Shown here: positions 10,235-17,190 of the stretch, piece by piece
How positions within the stretch are numbered: the stretch's first letter is position 1
Layout of the letters: the number at the start of each line of letters is the position of its first letter
Origin: Gammaproteobacteria bacterium
Lineage (GTDB): Bacteria > Pseudomonadota > Gammaproteobacteria > Pseudomonadales > Azotimanducaceae
Reading direction: 5' to 3'
Assembly: GCA_002726655.1 (NCBI GenBank)
Contig: PBRP01000132.1
Span: 1-37,031 of the forward strand
DNA: 37,031 nt
Notes under the pieces: model-generated
Told to the model about the DNA's origin: nothing
Seen by the model: only the letters and a program-made list of their open reading frames with translations
The model's database searches: none
Program-made: the position numbers and the translations under genes

Positions 10235-10386
10235 GGATTGAGGGTGTCAGGTACTAGATTAGGAGTGACTAGCGCCATGGATGGACGGGGTCGCCCAGAC
10301 GGGGTCGCCCAGACGTGGGATTGACGGGGTCGCCTAGACCTGGATGTCCCCTGGAACGGAGAATCTAGTACCTGAATTCTTAATCC
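10235..10386 (+). repeat. Palindromic interspersed element, copy A
   Basis: Arms at 10235-10260 and 10362-10386 pair into a 25-bp stem with one bulged base (G10246). Every pair is Watson-Crick except three G-U wobbles (10240-10381, 10243-10378, 10244-10377). The 101-base interior begins with 29 bases identical to copy B (10267-10295; CTAGCGCCATGGATGGACG is the heart of it). It holds two perfect tandem copies of GACGGGGTCGCCCA (10284-10311) and a third, nearly identical copy at 10323-10336. It lies between the DUF971 gene and ubiE. No protein is encoded. Confidence 0.85.
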
Positions 10387-10432
10387 GGAGGTTCGTCTAG
10401 TACTGGTCTAAAACACAGCTCGCGGAATGGTG

Positions 10433-10438
10433 TAAAAT
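10433..10438 (+). promoter_or_regulatory. Possible -10 box of the ubiE-ubiB-his-tat operon
   Basis: TAAAAT at 10433-10438 lies 32 bases before the ubiE start and is the only plausible -10 after the palindromic element. No good -35 hexamer is seen at the right spacing (the best is an A-rich stretch at 10410-10415). Low confidence. Confidence 0.3.
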
Positions 10439-10470
10439 TCGCGGTTCACTCTCACTTTGATCTAACCAAC

Positions 10471-11214
10471 ATGTCCCAGGATACACACTTCGGGTTCAAG
10501 AGGGTGCCTGTTGCCGAGAAGGCAGAACGGGTTGCCAGTGTATTCCATTCGGTCGCGAGCCGTTATGACGTGATGAATGACCTGATGTCCCTGGGCAGCC
10601 ATCGGCTGATGAAACGTTTTGCGGTGGAACTCAGCTGCGCAAAACCTGGCGATATTGTCCTGGATCTGGCTGGCGGCACAGGCGATCTGACCAAAAAGCT
10701 GGCACCGCTGGTGACCCCCGGCGGTCAGGTAGTTCTCTGTGATATCAACGACTCGATGCTCTCCATCGGCAGACAACGACTCGAGGACAAGGGTATGGTT
10801 GCGAACGTCAGCTATGTCCAGGGCGACGCTGAGGATCTCCCCTTCCCGGACCATCAATTCAACGCCGTAACTATGGCATTTGGCCTGCGCAATGTAACCG
10901 ACAAAGACGCAGCACTTCGCTCAATATTCAGGGTTCTGAAAAAAGGTGGCCGGCTTGTCATCCTGGAATTTTCGGCGCCGGTACATCCGCAGCTAAAAAA
11001 GGCCTACGACGCCTTCTCCAGCGTCTGGCCCGGTGTTGGTGAGATGATTACAGGAGACAGGGACAGTTATCAGTACCTTGTGGAATCCATCAAAATGCAT
11101 CCACCACAGGATGAGCTTGCCCAGATGATGAGCGACGCAGGCTTTTCCTCGGTTCAGTACCACAACCTGTTGAATGGTATAGCAGCCATACATCAGGGAG
11201 TAAAAGAGAACTAA
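10471..11214 (+). CDS. ubiE: UbiE, ubiquinone/menaquinone C-methyltransferase
   Basis: This class I SAM-dependent methyltransferase (247 residues) C-methylates the benzoquinol ring in ubiquinone, and in menaquinone where that is made. Family signatures are clear: [19 protein letters not shown] near the N-terminus, [18 protein letters not shown] (about 31-48), the SAM-binding motif [11 protein letters not shown] (about 63-73), and the family segment [10 protein letters not shown] (about 134-143). The end [19 protein letters not shown] is also typical. It heads a run of seven co-directional genes. UbiJ, which normally follows, is absent. No clear Shine-Dalgarno is visible. Confidence 0.96.
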   Translation: MSQDTHFGFKRVPVAEKAERVASVFHSVASRYDVMNDLMSLGSHRLMKRFAVELSCAKPGDIVLDLAGGTGDLTKKLAPLVTPGGQVVLCDINDSMLSIGRQRLEDKGMVANVSYVQGDAEDLPFPDHQFNAVTMAFGLRNVTDKDAALRSIFRVLKKGGRLVILEFSAPVHPQLKKAYDAFSSVWPGVGEMITGDRDSYQYLVESIKMHPPQDELAQMMSDAGFSSVQYHNLLNGIAAIHQGVKEN

Positions 11215-11254
11215 CGATGAACTTCGATCGATTCCAGCAGCCAGGGCTCAGAAT

Positions 11255-12895
11255 ATGCGCCTCTTGAGAATCGCAAGAATCCTTCGCGTGTCTCTCCGGC
11301 ATCGCGTGGACCTTCTGTTGCCTGACAACCTGAACCTTCCCCTGTGGGCCAGAATCTTGATGAAACCACTCATGCTGCTGCCCAGACCAAAGGCCTCGGA
11401 AGGCGTATGCCTGCGCCTGACCTTTGAAGAACTGGGTCCGGTATTTGTCAAGTTTGGCCAGATTTTGTCGACACGAAAAGACCTCTTTTCAGACGACATG
11501 TCCCTTGAGCTCGAGAAGTTGCAGGAGCAGGTGCCACCTTTTGACTCACGTATCGCCATCGAAATTATTGAGCAGAGTATTGGCGAGAAGATACCCGCAG
11601 TTTTCTCTTCTTTTAGCGAAACCCCTTTGGCATCAGCCTCCGTGGCCCAGGTACATCTGGCAACCCTGCATTCCGGAGAAGAAGTCGTTGTAAAGGTCAT
11701 CCGCCCAGGCGTTGAAAAAACCATCAAGCAGGATCTGGATATCATGTTCTTCCTCGCAAAACTGGTGGAACAAATATGGCGAGACGGCAAGCGCCTGCAT
11801 CCGGTTGAAATAGTAAAAGACTACGAACAGACCATCCTCAACGAGTTGAACCTTCAACTAGAGGCTTCTAATACGACCAGGCTCAGCCAACTCTGGGAGC
11901 ACACTGACAAACTATATGTTCCTGAGATCTACTGGGACTATACGAGCCAAAATGTAATGGTCATGGAAAGGATCCATGGCGTCAGGGCTTCGGATATTGA
12001 AACCCTTAAGGCAAACAAGGTGAATCTCAGGAAACTGTCACACCTTGGCGTGGAAATTTTCTTTACCCAGGTTTTTGTAGACAACTTTTTCCATGCCGAC
12101 ATGCATCCCGGCAACGTATTCGTCGACATTTCGGACCCTGAAAACCCCAATTACATCGCCCTGGATTGCGCCATAATTGGATCGTTAACGGAAACCGACA
12201 AGGACTATCTGGCAAAGAACCTGATTGCATTTTTCAATCAGGACTATCACGAAGTCGCACGGCTGCATGTTGCCAGCGGCTGGGTTCCAAAAGGCACGGA
12301 TGTATTTGAATTTGAAGCTGTAATAAGAGCCGTGTGTGAACCGATATTCCAGAAACCCATCAAGGATATTTCCTTCGGGAAACTAATTGTCAGCCTCTTC
12401 CAGACCGCGCGGCAGTTCGATATGGAAGTACAACCACAGCTGGTTCTCTTGCAAAAAACACTGCTCAATGTCGAAGGCCTGGGTCGTCAAATCTACGATG
12501 AGCTTGACCTTTGGGAAACGGCAGCACCACTCATGGAGCGCTGGATGTCTCAGCGAGTGGGGTTTCGCGCCATTTTGAAGTCCATCAGCGAAAAGGCCCC
12601 TCACTGGCTGAACCAATTGCCAGAAGTGCCCGACCTGGCATTTTCAGCACTTACGGAACTGAAAGACCTCGGCGACAATACCCGCCAGCAGACGAATACT
12701 CTCCTCCGCCTGGAACAGGAAATCACCAGACAGTCCCGCCAAAATCGCTATCAGCGTATCGGCGGTTTTGCTCTAATCGCAGCTATCTTCAGCACCATGA
12801 TCCCACTTTCCGGTTACGCCAGCGGCAATGAGATGCTGCTTGGAACTTCAATACTCGGTAGTCTTGGTGTCTACTGGATGTATATCCACGCCTGA
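11255..12895 (+). CDS. ubiB: UbiB, atypical kinase-like ubiquinone biosynthesis protein
   Basis: The 546-residue protein is a close match to UbiB along its length and belongs to the ADCK/ABC1 atypical kinase family. Seen: the KxGQ motif in FVKFGQILSTRKDLF (about 66-80), the alanine-rich nucleotide loop LASASVAQVH (about 128-137), VVVKVIRPGV with the conserved lysine (about 147-156), the catalytic-loop segment FFHADMHPGNVFV (about 281-293), and two C-terminal membrane helices (about 500-545). The metal-binding motif normally read as DCG or DFG is DCA here (LDCAIIGSL). It supports the soluble ubiquinone biosynthesis complex at the inner membrane. It starts 40 bases after ubiE, in the space where ubiJ would usually be. 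Confidence 0.95.
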   Translation: MRLLRIARILRVSLRHRVDLLLPDNLNLPLWARILMKPLMLLPRPKASEGVCLRLTFEELGPVFVKFGQILSTRKDLFSDDMSLELEKLQEQVPPFDSRIAIEIIEQSIGEKIPAVFSSFSETPLASASVAQVHLATLHSGEEVVVKVIRPGVEKTIKQDLDIMFFLAKLVEQIWRDGKRLHPVEIVKDYEQTILNELNLQLEASNTTRLSQLWEHTDKLYVPEIYWDYTSQNVMVMERIHGVRASDIETLKANKVNLRKLSHLGVEIFFTQVFVDNFFHADMHPGNVFVDISDPENPNYIALDCAIIGSLTETDKDYLAKNLIAFFNQDYHEVARLHVASGWVPKGTDVFEFEAVIRAVCEPIFQKPIKDISFGKLIVSLFQTARQFDMEVQPQLVLLQKTLLNVEGLGRQIYDELDLWETAAPLMERWMSQRVGFRAILKSISEKAPHWLNQLPEVPDLAFSALTELKDLGDNTRQQTNTLLRLEQEITRQSRQNRYQRIGGFALIAAIFSTMIPLSGYASGNEMLLGTSILGSLGVYWMYIHA

Positions 12896-12933
12896 CATGC
12901 TATTCTCGCCAACCATTTTTTATCGCCCCCTAA

Positions 12934-13335
12934 ATGACTGATAAAGACCAAAATTGGTTGTCAGAGATCAAATTCGATGCAAATGGACTGGTACAGTCGA
13001 TCGCTCAGGAGGTAACCAGTAACCGCATTCTGATGTCTGCCTGGATGAACCGTGATTCTCTTGAAGAAACTCTAGAAACCGGCAGAGCCGTTTACTGGTC
13101 CCGCTCCAGGAAGAAACTATGGCGCAAGGGCGAAGAATCAAGCCATGAACAGATCGTGCGTGAAGTACGCCTGGACTGCGATGGTGATGTGATAATATTA
13201 ATGGTTGAACAACTCGGTGATATTGCTTGTCACACCGGGAGAGCAAGTTGTTTTTACCGAAGCCTTGAAGGTGGACAGTGGATCGAAACAGACCCGGTGC
13301 TGAAAGATCCCAAAGAGATTTATCATCGTGAATAG
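12934..13335 (+). CDS. hisI: Phosphoribosyl-AMP cyclohydrolase HisI
   Basis: The 133-residue enzyme opens the adenine ring of PR-AMP, step 3 of histidine synthesis. The family core is complete: [36 protein letters not shown], and the metal-binding segment RLDCDGDV with [15 protein letters not shown] (conserved Cys/His). It is a stand-alone HisI, not the HisIE fusion of enterics, with hisE as a separate gene 44 bases downstream. The ubiE-ubiB-hisI-hisE-tatABC arrangement is also found in Pseudomonas relatives. Confidence 0.96.
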   Translation: MTDKDQNWLSEIKFDANGLVQSIAQEVTSNRILMSAWMNRDSLEETLETGRAVYWSRSRKKLWRKGEESSHEQIVREVRLDCDGDVIILMVEQLGDIACHTGRASCFYRSLEGGQWIETDPVLKDPKEIYHRE

Positions 13336-13379
13336 TACAGAACATGCAATGCCCCGCACTCTGACAAGAGCACCTCAAG

Positions 13380-13709
13380 ATGTCTGATGTAATTGAACGT
13401 GTATTTGGTGTTATACAGGATCGCAGGAATGCAGATCCGTCAGTTTCTTATGTCGCGAGCTTGCAACAGGCGGGTTTGAACAAGATTCTGGAGAAGGTCG
13501 GTGAGGAAGCATGTGAAGTAGCCATCGCAGCAAAAGATGCAGCCACATCCAAATCCACATCCGAGGTCGTAAAGGAAACTGCAGATCTCTGGTTTCATTC
13601 ACTAATTTTGCTGGACCATCTTGGCGAAACCCCAGACAACATCTTCGCTGAACTTGAAAATAGATTCGGTACGTCCGGGATAACCGAGAAACAATCCAGG
13701 AAAAACTAA
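13380..13709 (+). CDS. hisE: Phosphoribosyl-ATP pyrophosphatase HisE
   Basis: This 109-residue all-alpha MazG-like pyrophosphatase converts PR-ATP to PR-AMP, step 2 of histidine synthesis. The metal-binding motif KVGEEACEVAIAAKD (EExxE at about residues 39-43) and the second acidic motif KETADLWFHSLILL (about 62-75) are both present. It directly follows hisI and is 12 bases from tatA, with an AGAGGA ribosome-binding site for tatA overlapping its stop codon. Confidence 0.95.
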   Translation: MSDVIERVFGVIQDRRNADPSVSYVASLQQAGLNKILEKVGEEACEVAIAAKDAATSKSTSEVVKETADLWFHSLILLDHLGETPDNIFAELENRFGTSGITEKQSRKN

Positions 13710-13721
13710 GAGGAACTCCAC

Positions 13722-13940
13722 ATGTCATTTGGAATAACAGAACTAGTCATAATACTTGTCATAGTGTTGCTATTGTTTGGTACGAGCAAGCTTAAATCAC
13801 TGGGAAGTGACCTTGGCTCCGCAATCAAAGGATTCAGGAATGCAGTTGGCCCCGAGGAAGATGCGAAAACTGTAACTGATGAGGGCGAGGAAGTCCCTTC
13901 CACGCTACAGCAAGGCGAGCAGGCCAAAAGCAAGCCCTGA
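13722..13940 (+). CDS. tatA: TatA, twin-arginine translocase pore-forming subunit
   Basis: This 72-residue protein has the TatA plan: a very short periplasmic N-terminus, one membrane helix (about 5-20, [16 protein letters not shown]), the FG hinge, and an amphipathic helix ([22 protein letters not shown]). A charged, unstructured tail follows. TatA oligomerises to let folded proteins cross the inner membrane. It is the first of a complete tatABC set. Confidence 0.95.
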   Translation: MSFGITELVIILVIVLLLFGTSKLKSLGSDLGSAIKGFRNAVGPEEDAKTVTDEGEEVPSTLQQGEQAKSKP

Positions 13941-13947
13941 TTGCCTC

Positions 13948-14328
13948 ATGTTTGATATCGGATTCCCTGAGCTATTATTGGTCAGTGTCGTTGCGCTCCT
14001 CGTTGTAGGACCCGACAGGCTACCTGAGTCTATTCGCACCCTGACTCTGTGGCTGGGAAGGTTCCGACGCAGTTTTGCCAATATCAAACAGGAGATCGAG
14101 AACGAAATTGGTGCCGACGAAATTCGCGCTCAAATTTATAACGAGTCAATCCTGGAGGATATCGCGAAATCCAAAGAAACACTGGAGGATGTCAGATCCG
14201 AGCTGACAGGGGCCATTGCAGAGGTTGATGGCTCAGTTACTGATCTTAAGGCTGAGACTAATCTCAAATTGCGAAGCAAGCAATCAGAAGAACCAGGCGA
14301 TGATATATCCCGGAACTCATCCGGATGA
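13948..14328 (+). CDS. tatB: TatB, twin-arginine translocase receptor subunit
   Basis: The start [26 protein letters not shown] at 13948 gives a 126-residue protein; the open frame runs 23 codons further upstream but overlaps tatA. The TatB signature is present: the glutamate in FPELL, the helix, and GPDRLP followed by the long amphipathic helix (about 20-60). An acidic, coiled-coil-like tail fills the rest. TatB with TatC forms the signal-peptide receptor. It starts 7 bases after tatA and overlaps tatC by 4 bases. Confidence 0.94.
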   Translation: MFDIGFPELLLVSVVALLVVGPDRLPESIRTLTLWLGRFRRSFANIKQEIENEIGADEIRAQIYNESILEDIAKSKETLEDVRSELTGAIAEVDGSVTDLKAETNLKLRSKQSEEPGDDISRNSSG

Positions 14329-15098
14329 CCGAGCAAACTGACGCGACCCCAGGCGATTCGGCTGAATCTGACCAGGGACAACCCCTCATAGCTCACCTGG
14401 TAGAACTCAGGTCCCGAATACTTCGCAGCCTACTTTCCGTGCTGGTTATCTTTCTCCCCTTGTTCTACTTTGCCAACGATATCTACACCTATATCTCTGA
14501 ACCCTTGAGGGCGTTTCTGCCTGATGGCACGACCATGATCGCAACGGAAGTGGCATCCCCTTTTCTTACACCATTCAAGTTGACGCTGGTATTGTCAATC
14601 TTCCTGGCGATGCCCTACATCCTGCACCAGTTATGGAGCTTTGTGGCTCCGGGGCTGTACTCCAGTGAAAAACGTATTGCATTTCCGCTGCTGACTTCCA
14701 GCATCCTGCTTTTCTATGCCGGGATCGCATTTGCATTTTATATTGTGTTCCCGCTTGTTTTCGGCTTCTTCACCAGTGTTGCGCCGGATGGCGTCACCAT
14801 CATGACCGACATCAATCGTTATCTGGATTTTGTTCTTAAACTCTTTTTTGCATTTGGACTGGCATTTGAAATCCCTATTGCGACCGTGCTACTGGTCTGG
14901 ACTGGCGCAACGAATGTTGAGAACCTGAAGCGCAAGCGCCCTTATGTAATAGTTGGTTGTTTTGTCCTCGGCATGTTGTTGACACCACCGGACATTATTT
15001 CACAGATTCTCCTGGCACTACCCATGTGGGTTCTCTATGAATTCGGGATACTGTTTTCAACGTTCATACGAAACAGGGACGGTGAAGGCGAGGGCTAG
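14325..15098 (+). CDS. tatC: TatC, twin-arginine translocase core receptor
   Basis: The 257-residue protein has six membrane helices. Conserved points are [14 protein letters not shown] at the N-terminus (about 22-35), [12 protein letters not shown] (about 104-115) with the signal-peptide-binding glutamate, and [12 protein letters not shown], with the glutamate buried in the fourth helix. LTPPDIISQ near the fifth helix is also typical. An ATGA overlap with tatB indicates coupled translation. The charged 20-residue N-terminal extension rich in D, E and Q is longer than in E. coli. Its end marks the last gene of the ubiE-tatC transcript. Confidence 0.97.
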   Translation: MTEQTDATPGDSAESDQGQPLIAHLVELRSRILRSLLSVLVIFLPLFYFANDIYTYISEPLRAFLPDGTTMIATEVASPFLTPFKLTLVLSIFLAMPYILHQLWSFVAPGLYSSEKRIAFPLLTSSILLFYAGIAFAFYIVFPLVFGFFTSVAPDGVTIMTDINRYLDFVLKLFFAFGLAFEIPIATVLLVWTGATNVENLKRKRPYVIVGCFVLGMLLTPPDIISQILLALPMWVLYEFGILFSTFIRNRDGEGEG

Positions 15099-15221
15099 CC
15101 TTGATCTGAGAATAGGTCCCCCTCATTGCCACCTATGATGCTGTAAGTAGCGGTGAATTGACGAATTTGAACCAGTCCACCAAACCATTCGAGATGTCAT
15201 AATACTAGTTAGTTACCCATC

Positions 15222-15361
15222 GGATTGAATAGTCTGGCACCTAATCTTCTGTGGCATCGGCTCGGCGCCCCCGGCCATCCACGGGCCGGGTCCCGCGTCT
15301 CGGCGACCGCGTCCGTCCCTGGCGCTAGCCACGTCAGATCAGGCGCCAGACTATCCAATCC
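15222..15361 (-). repeat. Palindromic interspersed element, copy C
   Basis: Arms at 15222-15247 and 15336-15361 form a 26-bp stem around an 88-base interior. On the plus strand three positions would be A-C mismatches (15228-15355, 15239-15344, 15243-15340); on the minus strand all three become G-U wobbles. The minus strand of the interior reads GGCTAGCGCCAGGGACGGACG near 15310-15330, the same core as copies A and B with a few substitutions. The rest of the interior is very GC-rich and unlike the other two. Confidence 0.8.
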
Positions 15362-15454
15362 TAACTACTGAAATTCGTCGAATTAGTGTCAGATCAACGC
15401 TAGATATCGAACCAGCCTTTACCTAACTAGTTATGTGACGTAAATCCATTGTCA

Positions 15455-15566
15455 GGGTTGAAGGCTCAGGTGCATGATTTGTAGAGACTAGCGCCATGGA
15501 TGGACGGGGTCGCCTAGACAAGGACGTCCCTCGGAACGGAAAATCGTGCACCTGAGCCTTCAATCC
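15455..15566 (+). repeat. Palindromic interspersed element, copy B
   Basis: Arms at 15455-15480 and 15541-15566 form an unbroken 26-bp stem with two wobbles (G15457-T15564 and T15475-G15546) around a 60-base interior. The interior has 29 bases (15486-15514) identical to copy A. A second block near 15523-15539 also matches copy A, with GGACGTCCC and GGAACGGA. It lacks the 14-base tandem expansion of copy A, which accounts for 39 of the 41 extra bases there. Confidence 0.85.
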
Positions 15567-15689
15567 GAAGTCGAATTCGGTAGCTTCGATCAGTGCGCCC
15601 ATATCCTGGAAAAGGTTATAGCCCATGATTCAAGTATTGGAGATTTTGCCGGCGCCAACTTCTCAATGTAAGTGAGAGTCAGATCAAGT

Positions 15690-16124
15690 CTAACTACTAA
15701 GCATAAAAGTCACGGGTCCATCATTGGTCAGGGTGACTTTCATATCTGCTCCAAATACACCTGTCTCGACGGCGCACAAATCCCCGGCCTGAACCACAAA
15801 GGTATCGTAGAGCGCCTCGGCTTCATCCGGTGGAGCCGCGCTCGAAAAAGAAGGCCTTAATCCCTTTTTTGTATCAGCAGCGATAGTAAATTGAGGCGTT
15901 ACCAGCAGTTCTCCGCCTATGTCCAGTAGGCTGAGATTCATGTGTCCCTTATCGTCCGGGAACACCCGGTAGTTCACGACCTTGTTAACCAGCCGGGACA
16001 CATCGTTTTCAATATCACCTTTTTGTACACCTAGGAGGAGCAATAGTCCGCGACTGATTTTCCCGACGGTTTCACCGGCGACAATAATCTGAGCCTCACT
16101 GACTCGCTGAATAAGGCCAAGCAA
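15690..16124 (-). CDS. dtd: D-aminoacyl-tRNA deacylase
   Basis: The 144-residue enzyme removes mischarged D-amino acids (and glycine from tRNA-Ala) from tRNA. Signatures are the TPQFTIAADTKKGLRPSF segment (about 76-93), where most family members read SQFTL, and the C-terminal NDGPVTFML carrying the Gly-cisPro loop. The start is TTG: it aligns with the usual MIALIQRV opening (here MLGLIQRV), and AAGGAG seven bases upstream is an excellent ribosome-binding site. No ATG alternative fits. It is the last gene of the bipA-pip-dtd run on this strand. Confidence 0.95.
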   Translation of the reverse strand: MLGLIQRVSEAQIIVAGETVGKISRGLLLLLGVQKGDIENDVSRLVNKVVNYRVFPDDKGHMNLSLLDIGGELLVTPQFTIAADTKKGLRPSFSSAAPPDEAEALYDTFVVQAGDLCAVETGVFGADMKVTLTNDGPVTFMLSS

Positions 16125-16193
16125 TTCTATACTCCTTAAGAAACACGGGGTGGGTATCGTCCCTGGAGACCCTGACCACTTTAGTCCGAAAGG

Positions 16194-17159
16194 CTAATCC
16201 CCGAACCCATCCCCAAACCGCAAAGACATATTCCTGGTCGCCCGAATCAGTGCATCAATAAGCGCCGGTTCGGTTGCAGAGTGGCCAGCTTCCCTCACAA
16301 GATAAAGTTGTGAATTTGGCCATGCCTCATGAAGTGTATGGGCATTTTCCATCGGGCACACCATATCGAAGCGCCCGTGCACAATAATCCCTGGAATATC
16401 TTTCAAGATGGCGGCATTGGAGACAATCTGATCGCTTTCCAAAAAACAGTCATTGCGGAAATAGTGAGTGCCCACTTTGCATCTAGCCAACGCTCGATGC
16501 GGGTTTGTGAAGTGCGCTATCAAGCGCTGGTTAGGATGCATGGTCGAGCAGTGAGCCTCCCAGCTGGACCAGGATTTGGCTGCGCCCATGCGCGCGAGTT
16601 CATTGGGGCCGGTCATCAGTCGATGGTAAGCGGTCGGGAAGTCACCCCTATCGGCCTCTGCGATCGGTGCGACAAAATCCTCCCAGTGATCTGGAAAAAA
16701 GAGGCTAGCTCCACCCTGGTAGCACCAGTCAATATCCTGTCTTCGCCCGAGAAAAATACCACGAAGCACAAGACCCATCGTTCTTGCCGGATGGGTCTGT
16801 GCATAAACAAGGCTCAAGGTGGAACCCCAACCACCACCAAACAGTAGCCACTTCTCAACACCAAGATATTCCCTGATTTTCTCCATGTCAGCAATCAGCT
16901 TAGCCGTCTGATTGTTTTCCAGTTCACCATGGGGAGTTGACCGTCCGCACCCACGCTGGTCAAACAGGATGATCCGATACCGCTCCGGATTAAAGAAACC
17001 ACGGCTGTCATACTCGCACCCCGACCCGGGGCCAGAGTGGACAAACAATACGGGAATCCCAGTCGCAGTGCCGCTTTCATCCACATAAATCTGATGGATA
17101 TCATCCACTTTAATCATATGACGCGCGTATGGCTTTATTTCCGGATACAGCGGCAGCAT
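16194..17159 (-). CDS. pip: Proline iminopeptidase homologue lacking the nucleophile serine
   Basis: The 321-residue alpha/beta hydrolase aligns throughout with S33 proline iminopeptidases: MLPLYPEIKPYARHMI start, DQRGCGRSTPH, GRFDMVCP and AGHSATEP. The nucleophile elbow, GGSWGS in the family, reads GGGWGS; codon 110 (16830-16832) is GGT. The other triad residues are in place: Asp265 in GRFD and His293 in AGHS. The oxyanion-hole motif HGGPG also deviates, reading HSGPG (about 42-46). Without the serine the enzyme should not hydrolyse N-terminal proline, so it may be dead, have another role, or reflect a sequence error. It lies 31 bases downstream of bipA. Confidence 0.92.
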   Translation of the reverse strand: MLPLYPEIKPYARHMIKVDDIHQIYVDESGTATGIPVLFVHSGPGSGCEYDSRGFFNPERYRIILFDQRGCGRSTPHGELENNQTAKLIADMEKIREYLGVEKWLLFGGGWGSTLSLVYAQTHPARTMGLVLRGIFLGRRQDIDWCYQGGASLFFPDHWEDFVAPIAEADRGDFPTAYHRLMTGPNELARMGAAKSWSSWEAHCSTMHPNQRLIAHFTNPHRALARCKVGTHYFRNDCFLESDQIVSNAAILKDIPGIIVHGRFDMVCPMENAHTLHEAWPNSQLYLVREAGHSATEPALIDALIRATRNMSLRFGDGFGD

Positions 17160-17190
17160 CTTTTACTCTCTTGTTCTCAACTTAACTTCA

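Larger units (their letters stand above)
15099..15689. other. 591-base gene-free gap between convergent tatC and dtd
   Basis: No reading frame here resembles a protein. Most of the space is taken by two palindromic elements: copy C (15222-15361, core on the minus strand) and copy B (15455-15566, core on the plus strand). The flanks (15099-15221, 15362-15454 and 15567-15689) are AT-richer, with scattered CTAACTACT/CTAGTTAGTTA-like words. No classic rho-independent terminator was recognised for tatC or dtd, so the palindromes may act as the transcription barriers. Confidence 0.6.

Noticed and set aside
10284-10336. Tandem repeats as a CRISPR array
   Set aside because: Units are 14 bases, directly abutting or with a single short insert; there are no regular spacers and no cas genes.
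11217-11267. 16-codon frame MNFDRFQQPGLRICAS between ubiE and ubiB as a ubiJ remnant
   Set aside because: No resemblance to UbiJ, no ribosome-binding site, and it overlaps the ubiB start.
15423-15626. 67-codon minus-strand frame starting MGYNLFQDMGALIEATE
   Set aside because: It runs straight through palindromic copy B and its arms, has a stop two codons upstream of the start, and shows no recognisable domain.
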